Shown piece after piece: positions 6,917-15,187 of a stretch of 24,586 nt of DNA (the first letter of the stretch is position 1; each line of letters opens with the position of its first letter). Location of the stretch: contig CAKPKU010000014.1 in NCBI GenBank assembly GCA_934167365.1, positions 1 through 24,586 on the forward strand. Direction: 5' to 3'. The translations under genes were made by a program, and so were the position numbers. The notes under the pieces are model-generated. The model had not been told where the DNA came from and did no database searches. It saw only the letters and a list, made by a program, of their open reading frames with translations. The stretch comes from an uncultured Clostridia bacterium (lineage in GTDB: Bacteria; Bacillota; Clostridia; TANB77; CAG-508).

Positions 6917-8176
6917 TTGATTAGTTTAATTATAAGTGCTATAAAAATAGTAATTTTGCTAGGCTTTTTAGTTACAATACACGAATTAGGTCATTTTATA
7001 GTTGCCAAACTATGCAAAGTAAAAGTAAATGAATTTGCAATAGGTTTCGGTCCAGTTTTATTAAAAAAACAGGGAAAAGAAACGAAATATCAATTAAGAT
7101 TAATACCACTTGGTGGATTTGTAAGCATGGAAGGCGAAGATGAAAGATCAAATGAAAAAGGAGCATTTAATAAAGTCAGTATTATTAAACGAATTGCTAT
7201 TGTTGCAGCAGGAGGTTTAGTAAATATATTTTTTGCAATAATTGTATATTTTGGACTTCAAACATATCAAGGAAATAATGTAACAACAGAAGTTACATCA
7301 TGTACACCTGGATATTCAGCAGAGCAAAGTGGAATTTTGCCAGGAGATATTATAAAAAAAATAAATGGAAAAACTGTTAGAAGGCAAGCAGATATTAATA
7401 ATATAGTATCAAAATCAAATGGAAATAAATTATCAGTTTTAGTAAATAGAAATGGTGAAGATATTAATTTTGATATTACTCCAACATTATATGAATATTA
7501 CAAAACAGGAATATATTTAGTTTCTGAAACAGATACTACAATTCAAGGTTTTGAATCTTCTGGAAGTATAGAAAATCAGGGCTTTAAAACAGGAGATATT
7601 TTAGTTTCAGCTAATGGTGTTAATATAGAAAATAATGCAAGTAAATTATCTGAAATTTTACAAAATGATTCAAATGGAGATAAAATAACATTTGTTGTTA
7701 AAAGAGCTAATAATGAATTAACAATTGAAGCAAATCCGGTTAAGGTTCAGAAATTTATGCTAGGAGTTCAGTTAAAAATAGCAGATAATACATTTAGTAA
7801 TAATGCATATTATGCAATTTTTAAAACTACAGATTTTACATTTTCTATTGTAGACAATATAAAAATGCTATTTACTGGAAAAGTTAGTACAAATGACCTA
7901 ATGGGACCTGTTGGAATTTCTAGCGTAGTAGCAAAAACTAATGGTATTCAAGAATTTATATATATTCTTGCATTAATTTCACTTTCATTAGGAGTAACAA
8001 ATTTATTACCATTTCCACCACTTGATGGAGGGAAAATTGTGATTTTAATTATAGAAGCTATCCGTAGAAAACCACTTGAAGAAAAACATGAGATTGCTAT
8101 TCAAATGGTAGGATTTGGATTAATGATTGTGCTATCATTGTATGTTACTTATAATGATATTGTTAGAATAATATAA
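6917..8176 (+). CDS. rseP: site-2 intramembrane metalloprotease RseP, tandem PDZ
   Basis: RseP cleaves membrane-spanning substrates such as anti-sigma factors and signal peptide remnants. The zinc-binding HELGH is at residues 22-26 in the first membrane helix. The second active-site element, NLLPFPPLDGG with Asp370, lies near the C-terminus. Two PDZ-like segments can be traced between them, about residues 120-190 (ILPGDIIKKINGKTV) and 205-275 (FKTGDILVSANGV). At 419 residues it is longer than the single-PDZ form common in Firmicutes and resembles the two-PDZ arrangement of proteobacterial RseP. The start is TTG 6917, nine bases after TAGGAGG; no ATG fits upstream of the HELGH helix. It ends the operon, since a terminator follows. 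Confidence 0.93.
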   Translation: MISLIISAIKIVILLGFLVTIHELGHFIVAKLCKVKVNEFAIGFGPVLLKKQGKETKYQLRLIPLGGFVSMEGEDERSNEKGAFNKVSIIKRIAIVAAGGLVNIFFAIIVYFGLQTYQGNNVTTEVTSCTPGYSAEQSGILPGDIIKKINGKTVRRQADINNIVSKSNGNKLSVLVNRNGEDINFDITPTLYEYYKTGIYLVSETDTTIQGFESSGSIENQGFKTGDILVSANGVNIENNASKLSEILQNDSNGDKITFVVKRANNELTIEANPVKVQKFMLGVQLKIADNTFSNNAYYAIFKTTDFTFSIVDNIKMLFTGKVSTNDLMGPVGISSVVAKTNGIQEFIYILALISLSLGVTNLLPFPPLDGGKIVILIIEAIRRKPLEEKHEIAIQMVGFGLMIVLSLYVTYNDIVRII

Positions 8177-8225
8177 TTAAATAGAAAATATATATTACAT
8201 ATATTTTTCCTATTAAAAAAGATAG

Positions 8226-8258
8226 ATGGGAGCACATAATATGCTTCCATTTTATTTA
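8226..8258 (+). terminator. rho-independent terminator after rseP
   Basis: ATGGGAGCA at 8226-8234 pairs with TGCTTCCAT at 8242-8250 across a 7-base loop, followed by TTTTATTT. It ends the pyrH-rseP operon. The remaining 150 bases before polC are A+T-rich, with TTGAAA at 8360 and TAAAAT at 8376 too close together to be a normal promoter. Confidence 0.8.
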
Positions 8259-8414
8259 AATAGTTATAAAATAATGATAGTTATAGTTCAATAAGAAAAG
8301 ATTAAAAACATATCATTCTGCTTATGTAACAAAATGGTAATTAAAACTTAATATGATTTTTGAAAAAAAATGAGATAAAATAAAACATATAATTATTATA
8401 AAGGGGTGAAAAGT

Positions 8415-11400
8415 GTGGCTGAGGAAAAAGCTTTGAAAAAGATTGGTACTATTTTTGATGATTTTAAAAGCAGTAATGCCATTTTGAATGCAAAAATTGA
8501 AAAAGTTAATTTATATAAAAAGAAAAATTTGTTTGAAGTATATTTGATTTCTGAAAATATAATTAATATCAAAGAGATTCAAGCTTTTGAAAAGTTTTTA
8601 ATAAAAAGATTTTCTTTAAACAGTGCAATTGTTAAAATTAAATACAATAATGAATATAATATTGACATAATGAATGAATGGGAAAATATTGTTGATTATC
8701 TGGCATTTAGATACCCAATGACTAAAGCAATATTAATAAACAGTAAAGTAAGCATTAATTCAAACATTATCAATGTTGATCTTCATATGATGGGAAAAGA
8801 CTTTCTAATGGCAAGAGGTATGAATACAGTATTTGAACAAACATTAGAAAATGTATATGGAACAAAATATAAAATTAATTTTAATGAAAATATATCTAAT
8901 GAAGATGAGGAAAAATATAAAAGTTTTACTCAAGAATTAGAAGATACGGCTATTAGTGAATTGACTAAACAATTACAAGAGCAAAAAAATGAAAAAAATG
9001 CGAATAAAAATAGCTCTGAAAACAAAGATACTTCAAAAGATTTTGAAATAAAAAATATCAATATGAAATCAGCTCCAGATTTGCCACCATTACCAGATGA
9101 TAAAGATATACCACCAGAGCCAGAAGAGCCTGAAGAAATTACGCCTTTGATTTATGGTAGAAATGCAAATATTAAAGATCCTCAAACAAAAGTTATAGAT
9201 ATTTCAGTAGACAGTGGAAAAATCTGTTTAGAAGGAGAAGTTTTAAATTCAGAAGAGCGATTATTAAAAAGTGGAAAAACCCTATATGCTTTTGATTTAT
9301 ATGATGGATCAAGTACAATTACATGTAAAGCATTTATTGAAGAAGAAAAGTTGAAGGCTTTTAAGTCACGTATGAAAGAAGCAAAAGGAGTTAGAATCGG
9401 AGGAACAGCACAATTTGACCCATTTTCTAAAGAGCTTGGAGTTATTGCAAATACAATAGTTGAAACAGCAGGAATGAAAAAAGAAATTAGAATGGATAAT
9501 AGCAAAGTAAAAAGAGTAGAGCTACATATGCATACTAAAATGAGTCAAATGGATGGAATGACTAATGCAAAAGATTTAATAAAAAGAGCTATGAAATGGG
9601 GTATGAAGTCTATTGCAATAACAGATCATGGTGTTGTACAAGCTTTTCCAGAAGCACATAAATTATTAGGATATGATAATCCAGATATGAAAATAATATA
9701 TGGAGTTGAAGCATATTTAGTACCAGATAAGCCAGCAAATGTATCTAATTCAAAAGGTCAAAGTATTGATACAACATATTGTGTATTAGATTTAGAAACA
9801 ACAGGAATTTCATTTAGAACAGAAAAAATTACTGAAATAGGAATTATGAAAGTAAAAAATGGAGAAGTTATTGAAGAATTTTCAACATTTGTAAATCCGG
9901 AAAAACCAATTCCACAAAGAGTTATAGAAGTTACACATATCACAGATGATATGGTTAAAGATGCACCGACAATAGATCAAATTTTACCAAAAGCACTAGA
10001 ATTTATTGGTGATTCAGTAATAGTAGCACATAATGCAGATTTTGATGTGGGATTTTTAAAGCATAATTGTAATTTGTTAGGTTTAAAATTAGAAAATACA
10101 TATGTAGACACTTTAAGATTAGCAAAAGATTTATTCCCAGATTATAAAAAATATAAATTAGGAATTATTGCTGAAAATTTAGGTATTAAAGTTGAAGTCG
10201 CTCACAGAGCATTAGATGATGTTGATACAACAGTTAAAGTTTTCAATATTATGATAAATATGCTAAAAGAAAAAGGAGCAAAAACACTTGAAGATTTTGA
10301 TACTGTATGTGTTGATAAATTAAGAAAAAAGGATGAATATAAAAAATTGCCTAGCTATCATGCAATAATTCTTGCTAAAAATTATATAGGTCTTAGAAAC
10401 TTATATAAATTAGTATCATATTCACATTTAAATTATTTTTATAAAAAGCCTAGAATACTAAAATCATTATATAAAAAATATTCTGAAGGTCTTATTTTAG
10501 GCAGTGCCTGTGAGGCAGGAGAATTATATAGAGCTATTATTGCAGGAAAATCTGATGAAGAAATAGAAGAAATAGCAAGAGATTACGATTATTTGGAAAT
10601 TCAACCAATTGGAAATAATATGTTTATGGTTAGAAATGGAACAGTTCCAGATACAAAAGCTCTTGAAGATATTAATAAAAAAATAGTAAACCTAGGAGAA
10701 AAATTAGATAAACTTGTAGTAGCAACTTGTGATGTTCACTTCATGGATCCACAAGATGAAATTTATAGGCGTATACTAATGGCAGGACAAGGATTTGAAG
10801 ATAGTGATGAACAAGCACCACTATATTTAAGAACAACAGAAGAAATGCTTGAAGAATTTCAGTATTTAGGTGAAGAAAAAGCATATGAAGTTGTTGTTAC
10901 AAATACAAATAAAGTTTCAGATATGTGTGAACGTATAAGTCCAATTTCACCTGAAAAATGTCCACCATATATTAATAATTGTGAAGAAACAATTAAAACA
11001 ATAGCATATGAAAAAGCACATAAATTATATGGAGAAGAGCTACCTCAAATAGTTGAAGAGCGACTAGATAAGGAATTAAATTCCATTATAAAAAATGGAT
11101 TTTCAGTTATGTATATTATTGCACAAAAGTTAGTTTGGAAATCTAACGAAGATGGTTATATAGTTGGATCTAGAGGATCTGTTGGATCATCATTTGTTGC
11201 AAACATGACAGGTATTACAGAGGTTAATTCACTTCCACCACATTATAGATGTCCTAATTGTAAATATTCAGATTTTACAGATTATGGTTATGGAAATGGA
11301 TTCGACTTGCCAGATAAAAAGTGTCCTAAATGTGGTCATAGATTAGATAAAGATGGTATGGATATTCCATTTGAAACATTCCTTGGTTTTAATGGAGATA

Positions 11401-12851
11401 AAGAGCCAGATATTGACTTAAACTTCTCTGGAGAATATCAAGCAAAAGCACATAGATATACAGAAGTAATATTTGGTAAAGGTACTACATTTAAAGCAGG
11501 AACAGTTGGTACAGTTGCTGATAAAACAGCATTTGGATATGTAAAAAAATATTATGAAGATAGAGGAATTCCAATAAACACACCAGAAGTTGTAAGAATT
11601 GCACAAGGATGTACAGGAATTAAAAGAACAACAGGTCAGCATCCAGGAGGAATTATAGTTGTTCCAAAAGGAAGAGAAATATTTGAATTTACACCAGTAC
11701 AACATCCAGCAGATGATCCAAATTCAGATATTATAACAACACACTTTGATTATCACTCAATAGATCAAAACTTGTTAAAACTAGATATACTGGGACACGA
11801 TGATCCTACAATGATAAGAATGTTATATGATATAACAGGTATGGATCCAACAAAAGTTCCACTTGATGATAAAGACACAATGTCAATATTTTGTTCAACA
11901 GAAGCATTAGGAGTAACACCAGAGCAAATTCACAGTAAAGTTGGAAGTTTTGGAATACCAGAATTTGGAACTAAATTTGTAAGGGGAATGCTTGTTGATA
12001 CAAAACCAACGACTTTTGATGAGTTAATAAGAATTTCTGGTTTATCACATGGTACAGATGTATGGCTTGGTAATGCTCAAAGTCTTATTGAAGAGGGAAC
12101 AGTTACACTTCAAGAGTCTATATGTTGTCGTGATGATATTATGATTTATTTGATAAAAAAAGGTGTTCCACCAAATCCATCATTTAAAATAATGGAAACG
12201 GTTCGTAAAGGTAAGGCATTAAAAGATCCTGCAAAATGGGAGGAATATAAAGCACTTATGAAAGAGCATGATGTTCCAGATTGGTATATAAAATCATGCG
12301 AAAAAATAAAATACATGTTCCCTAAAGCACATGCTGCTGCATATGTTACAAATGCTTTTAGAATTGCGTGGTATAAAGTACATATTCCAAAAGCATATTA
12401 TGCTGCATATTTTACAATCAGAGCAGATGCATTTGATGCTGATGTTATGTGTAATGGTAAAGAAAGAGCTAAAAATAAAATGAAAGAAATAGAGCTTAAA
12501 GGAAATAGTGCATCTAAAACAGAAACTGATACATATGCAGTATTAGAGCTTATTTTGGAATTTTATGAAAGAGGATTAAATTTCTTACCAGTAGACTTAT
12601 ATAAATCAGATGCTACTAAATTTATTGTAGAAAATGATGGAGTAAGACCACCATTCAACAAAGTTCCAGGATTTGGAACAGTTGCAGCCGAGTCACTAGT
12701 TGAAGCAAGAAAAGATGGAAAATTTATGTCTATAAACGATTTAAAAATTCGTGCTAAAATTGGAGATAAAGCAATAGAAGTTTTAAAAACAACTGGCTGT
12801 TTGGAAGGAATGAGTCAAAGCAATCAATTAAGTTTATTTGATGGATTATAG
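8415..12851 (+). CDS. polC: DNA polymerase III PolC-type alpha subunit with proofreading exonuclease
   Basis: PolC is the main replicative polymerase of low-GC Gram-positives. The start is taken at GTG 8415, five bases after AGGGGTGA; an in-frame GTG at 8406 lies inside that binding site. The protein has 1478 residues. An N-terminal PolC-specific domain (about 1-220) ends in a charged, Pro-rich linker. An OB-fold follows (about 245-350), then a PHP domain starting at VELHMHTKMS (His371, His373) and interrupted by the DnaQ-type exonuclease. Exonuclease residues visible are DLETTG (Asp459, Glu461), HNADFD and HRALDD. The polymerase core has GSRGSVGSS, a zinc-binding four-Cys module (946, 949, 970, 973) and the catalytic PDIDLNF (Asp999, Asp1001). 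It appears intact and stands alone, without its common ispG neighbour. Confidence 0.98.
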   Translation: MAEEKALKKIGTIFDDFKSSNAILNAKIEKVNLYKKKNLFEVYLISENIINIKEIQAFEKFLIKRFSLNSAIVKIKYNNEYNIDIMNEWENIVDYLAFRYPMTKAILINSKVSINSNIINVDLHMMGKDFLMARGMNTVFEQTLENVYGTKYKINFNENISNEDEEKYKSFTQELEDTAISELTKQLQEQKNEKNANKNSSENKDTSKDFEIKNINMKSAPDLPPLPDDKDIPPEPEEPEEITPLIYGRNANIKDPQTKVIDISVDSGKICLEGEVLNSEERLLKSGKTLYAFDLYDGSSTITCKAFIEEEKLKAFKSRMKEAKGVRIGGTAQFDPFSKELGVIANTIVETAGMKKEIRMDNSKVKRVELHMHTKMSQMDGMTNAKDLIKRAMKWGMKSIAITDHGVVQAFPEAHKLLGYDNPDMKIIYGVEAYLVPDKPANVSNSKGQSIDTTYCVLDLETTGISFRTEKITEIGIMKVKNGEVIEEFSTFVNPEKPIPQRVIEVTHITDDMVKDAPTIDQILPKALEFIGDSVIVAHNADFDVGFLKHNCNLLGLKLENTYVDTLRLAKDLFPDYKKYKLGIIAENLGIKVEVAHRALDDVDTTVKVFNIMINMLKEKGAKTLEDFDTVCVDKLRKKDEYKKLPSYHAIILAKNYIGLRNLYKLVSYSHLNYFYKKPRILKSLYKKYSEGLILGSACEAGELYRAIIAGKSDEEIEEIARDYDYLEIQPIGNNMFMVRNGTVPDTKALEDINKKIVNLGEKLDKLVVATCDVHFMDPQDEIYRRILMAGQGFEDSDEQAPLYLRTTEEMLEEFQYLGEEKAYEVVVTNTNKVSDMCERISPISPEKCPPYINNCEETIKTIAYEKAHKLYGEELPQIVEERLDKELNSIIKNGFSVMYIIAQKLVWKSNEDGYIVGSRGSVGSSFVANMTGITEVNSLPPHYRCPNCKYSDFTDYGYGNGFDLPDKKCPKCGHRLDKDGMDIPFETFLGFNGDKEPDIDLNFSGEYQAKAHRYTEVIFGKGTTFKAGTVGTVADKTAFGYVKKYYEDRGIPINTPEVVRIAQGCTGIKRTTGQHPGGIIVVPKGREIFEFTPVQHPADDPNSDIITTHFDYHSIDQNLLKLDILGHDDPTMIRMLYDITGMDPTKVPLDDKDTMSIFCSTEALGVTPEQIHSKVGSFGIPEFGTKFVRGMLVDTKPTTFDELIRISGLSHGTDVWLGNAQSLIEEGTVTLQESICCRDDIMIYLIKKGVPPNPSFKIMETVRKGKALKDPAKWEEYKALMKEHDVPDWYIKSCEKIKYMFPKAHAAAYVTNAFRIAWYKVHIPKAYYAAYFTIRADAFDADVMCNGKERAKNKMKEIELKGNSASKTETDTYAVLELILEFYERGLNFLPVDLYKSDATKFIVENDGVRPPFNKVPGFGTVAAESLVEARKDGKFMSINDLKIRAKIGDKAIEVLKTTGCLEGMSQSNQLSLFDGL

Positions 12852-12989
12852 AAAATAGTAGTTAAATTATTAATTGCAGAGATTTATTAAATATGAAAAT
12901 AATTAATTTTGTAGAAAGATATAATTAGCTTAATATGAACTATTAATATGTATACTTTTTATGAAGCGGGAAAGGAATGAAAATTTATT

Positions 12990-13289
12990 ATGATAGATAT
13001 AAAACCAGAAGTATTATTTTCTGTTAAATCATTAATTATATATGTATTAGCTATAAATGTAATAGCCTTTTTGGCTATGGGAATTGACAAATGGAAAGCT
13101 AAAAGAGGAGCTTGGAGAATTCCAGAATCAACATTATTTGCTCTAGTCCTTTTAGGAGGAGGAATTGGAGGAATTGCTGGAATGATAGTTTTCCACCATA
13201 AAACTAAAAAACCAAAATTTCAAATTGGATTTCCTTTAATACTTATTTTTGAAATTGCTTTAGTAATATATATAACAATTATAAAATAA
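12990..13289 (+). CDS. DUF1294 family small membrane protein
   Basis: This 99-residue protein has three hydrophobic helices (about residues 14-32, 47-68 and 78-97) and the family pattern MGIDKWKAKRGAWRIPE followed by LGGGIGGIAGM and FHHKTKKPKFQIGFP. That matches the DUF1294 group of small integral membrane proteins, which have no established function. A GGAAAGGAATG stretch serves as ribosome binding site, although the spacing to ATG 12990 is somewhat long. It is monocistronic between polC and a strong terminator. Confidence 0.85.
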   Translation: MIDIKPEVLFSVKSLIIYVLAINVIAFLAMGIDKWKAKRGAWRIPESTLFALVLLGGGIGGIAGMIVFHHKTKKPKFQIGFPLILIFEIALVIYITIIK

Positions 13290-13312
13290 TTTATATAATA
13301 AAACAAATAATT

Positions 13313-13375
13313 AAATGCACTAAATTAATATATTTAACTCAAAAGCTAATATATTATTTTAGTGCATTTTTATAA
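13313..13375 (+). terminator. long rho-independent terminator
   Basis: AAATGCACTAAA at 13313-13324 pairs with TTTTAGTGCATTT at 13357-13369, and an inner AATATATT/AATATATT stem extends it. T-rich sequence follows. It ends the DUF1294 transcript. Confidence 0.85.
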
Positions 13376-13520
13376 TTATTTGTACTATAATAAGTTCCAT
13401 ATATAGGTGTAAATTAATTTTATGGAAAAATAGATTCATTTGATATTTTAAAGAAAAAATTTGCTTATTATATAAGTGACTAATAGACATAAAATGACAT
13501 ATAAATACATGAATTGACAA

Positions 13521-13599
13521 TGTGGAAAAGTATGTGAATAACATTAGCATATAAACGCATCAAAAATAACTATTCACAGAGTTATCCACATTATCCACA
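13521..13599. promoter_or_regulatory. cluster of five DnaA-box-like sequences in inverted arrangement
   Basis: Two perfect TTATCCACA boxes lie head to tail at 13582-13590 and 13591-13599. A degenerate CTATTCACA is at 13570-13578. On the opposite strand TTTTCCACA (13529-13521) and TTATTCACA (13541-13533) both fit the TTWTNCACA consensus. Box spacing is 12 bases in each arm, so the left pair and the right pair form an imperfect inverted repeat of about 25 bases (19 matching positions) with a 28-base A+T-rich centre. Flanking sequence at 13376-13510 is A+T-rich and non-coding. Such a cluster suggests DnaA binding (origin, DnaA-titration or regulatory site). dnaA and dnaN are not in the window, so calling it oriC is not justified. 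Confidence 0.65.
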
Positions 13600-13627
13600 G
13601 GCAAACGAACAAAGAAACGGTAAACAT

Positions 13628-13662
13628 AAAAGACCTATCTAGAATTACTAGATAGGTCTTTT
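13628..13662. terminator. bidirectional rho-independent terminator
   Basis: AAAAGACCTATCTAG at 13628-13642 and CTAGATAGGTCTTTT at 13648-13662 form a perfect 15-bp stem with a 5-base loop, with A-tract on one side and T-tract on the other. It sits 5 bases beyond the stop of the minus-strand gene and could also stop + strand transcripts leaving the DnaA-box region. Confidence 0.88.
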
Positions 13663-13666
13663 CACA

Positions 13667-13885
13667 TTATGAATTAAAAATTTCATTGGCTATTTTTATA
13701 GATTCTATGGTTGTTGCATACCATCTTTCTGAATTTATCTCATAAAAGTAACCAATGGTTTTAAAACCAAATAAGTTAAGTCTTTTCTCTAAAATATCAA
13801 GAGCTGTGCGCTCTTCCATTTTTATATTTGACATTAACTTAACTATTACATAACCATAAGAATCTTTTTTTAATTCATATTTCAT
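13667..13885 (-). CDS. uncharacterised 72-residue protein
   Basis: This is the only minus-strand gene I support. On that strand it has a GTGAGGT ribosome binding site about ten bases before ATG, a TTGACA-type promoter at 13953-13925 and a perfect terminator hairpin just beyond the stop. The protein is soluble and compact: MKYELKKDSYGYVIVKL, a helix with MEERTALDILEKRLN, then GFKTIGYFYEINSERWYATT and a short C-terminal helix. Aromatic and Lys/Glu content fits a small alpha/beta fold. I do not recognise a family, and no partner gene is adjacent. Confidence 0.75.
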   Translation of the reverse strand: MKYELKKDSYGYVIVKLMSNIKMEERTALDILEKRLNLFGFKTIGYFYEINSERWYATTIESIKIANEIFNS

Positions 13886-13920
13886 GATTTATGATACCTC
13901 ACTTTATAAGTTAATAATAT

Positions 13921-13953
13921 TGTTATGGTAGCATATTAATTATCAAATGTCAA
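13921..13953 (-). promoter_or_regulatory. promoter of the minus-strand gene
   Basis: Read on the minus strand, TTGACA (13953-13948) is followed after 17 bases by TACCAT (13930-13925), with a TGC extended -10 directly before it and AACA after it. The same -35, spacing and TACCATAACA occur at 22968-23000. Confidence 0.6.
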
Positions 13954-13997
13954 ATTTAGTAACAAAGAAATAGTGTAAAATTGTTTCGGAATATACA

Positions 13998-14107
13998 AAA
14001 AGAAAGTCCTTTGATATAATAATTTACGACTAAATAAACCAAAGAAAGGACTTTCTTTTATGAAAACTATTATATCACAAAAATTAATAAATGTCTTGAA
14101 AAAATAA
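13998..14107 (+). other. 15-bp inverted repeat with short ORF, possible mobile-element relic
   Basis: AAAAGAAAGTCCTTT at 13998-14012 is perfectly complementary to AAAGGACTTTCTTTT at 14045-14059, with a 32-base loop containing a TATAAT. The right arm includes AAAGGAC, a ribosome-binding-like sequence, immediately followed by an ATG at 14060 that opens a 15-codon ORF (MKTIISQKLINVLKK) ending at 14107. This looks like the 5' end of an insertion sequence or a leader cut short, but no transposase is present and no second end was found. Confidence 0.35.
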
Positions 14108-14117
14108 AATATTGAAA

Positions 14118-14146
14118 TTGACATTTAAATTAGGAAAACATATAAT
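14118..14146 (+). promoter_or_regulatory. perfect consensus sigma-A promoter of the PHP gene
   Basis: TTGACA at 14118-14123 and TATAAT at 14141-14146 with exactly 17 bases between them. The gene begins 73 bases downstream of the -10. Confidence 0.8.
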
Positions 14147-14218
14147 CTGATTGAAAATTTAAATAAATGTTAAATATAATTATGTTATAAGTAAAACATT
14201 TATAAAAGGAGTGGTTTT

Positions 14219-15091
14219 ATGTTAGATTTACATATGCATACTAGATATTCAGATGGATCTGATGAAGTCAGTATGGTTTTAGAAAAAGCTGAAAAAATAA
14301 AATTAAAATGTATTGCAATTACAGATCATAATACATGTTTAGAGTATAATGAATTAAAAAACAAAAATATAAGATCAATATATTCTGGAAAAATAATACC
14401 AGGTGTAGAGCTAAATACTAAGGTTTTGGGAATTCCAATTGAAATACTTGGTTATAATGTTAATACAGATTTATTACAAAAATATATTGATGAAACATAT
14501 ATTAGTAATGAAAAAAGATGTAAATTAGAAGTAGAAAGATTATATAGTAAATGTATATCTGAAGGAATATCATTGCCAGATAATTTTGTAGAAAATTATG
14601 ATGGATCTATGTATGCCTCAAAATATCTTCATTTATTAATAACAAAAGATGAAGAAAACAAAAAATTAATAGATGAAGATTCTTGGAAAGATAGTAATAT
14701 ATTTTATAGAAGATATATGTCAGATCCAAATAGTAATTTTTTTGTAAACATGGATGACATATTGCCAAGTTTTGAAAAGGCATCTGAAATAGTAAAAAAA
14801 GCAGGAGGACTTGTATTTATACCACATATATTTGAATATGGTGAGAATTCAATAAAAATATTAAATTATATATTAGAGCATTATGATTTTGATGGAATTG
14901 AATGTTATTATCGAAACTTTACACAAGAAAAAACAGACTTTCTTTTAGAAATATGTAAAAAATATAATTTATATAAATCTGGTGGAAGTGATTATCATGG
15001 GAAAAATAAACCAGGAGTTGAAATAGGAACTGGTGAAGGTCATTTACATGTTCCAGATGATATTATAACATGGGCTAAAATTTTTGTATAA
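14219..15091 (+). CDS. PHP-domain metal-dependent phosphoesterase
   Basis: The 290-residue protein is a stand-alone PHP hydrolase. Metal-binding motifs are DLHMHTRYSDGSD at residues 3-15, ITDHNT near residue 38, IPGVELNT near 60, FIPHIFEYG near 200 and GGSDYHG near 257. Together they make the trinuclear site of the PHP fold. The closest described relatives are YciV/RNase AM-type enzymes that cleave phosphate from nucleoside 3',5'-bisphosphates or trim RNA 5' ends; the exact substrate is inference. An insertion between residues 85 and 190 is characteristic of this group. Start ATG 14219 follows AAAGGAGTGG. The gene is monocistronic with a perfect consensus promoter, suggesting steady expression. 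Confidence 0.85.
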   Translation: MLDLHMHTRYSDGSDEVSMVLEKAEKIKLKCIAITDHNTCLEYNELKNKNIRSIYSGKIIPGVELNTKVLGIPIEILGYNVNTDLLQKYIDETYISNEKRCKLEVERLYSKCISEGISLPDNFVENYDGSMYASKYLHLLITKDEENKKLIDEDSWKDSNIFYRRYMSDPNSNFFVNMDDILPSFEKASEIVKKAGGLVFIPHIFEYGENSIKILNYILEHYDFDGIECYYRNFTQEKTDFLLEICKKYNLYKSGGSDYHGKNKPGVEIGTGEGHLHVPDDIITWAKIFV

Positions 15092-15106
15092 TATTGTAAA
15101 AAAATA

Positions 15107-15135
15107 TTGACAAATCACTAAAAAAAAAATAAAAT
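15107..15135 (+). promoter_or_regulatory. sigma-A promoter of the kinase gene
   Basis: TTGACA at 15107-15112 and TAAAAT at 15130-15135 are exactly 17 bases apart and 52 bases upstream of the kinase ATG. Confidence 0.7.
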
Positions 15136-15187
15136 GAACTACAAAGTAAGTAAGAAGAAACCATGACCTTAATTAAGGAGGAGTTTT

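Noticed and set aside
13359..13550. Minus-strand 63-residue frame in the DnaA-box region
   Set aside because: It starts inside the non-coding region, has no ribosome binding site and runs through a terminator.
13376..13628. Calling the region a replication origin
   Set aside because: DnaA boxes and A+T-rich flank fit, but dnaA, dnaN and skew data are absent and no DnaA-trio was seen, so only a DnaA-box cluster is claimed.
13936..14124. Minus-strand 62-residue frame
   Set aside because: It covers the inverted repeat and both flanking promoters and has no supporting signals.
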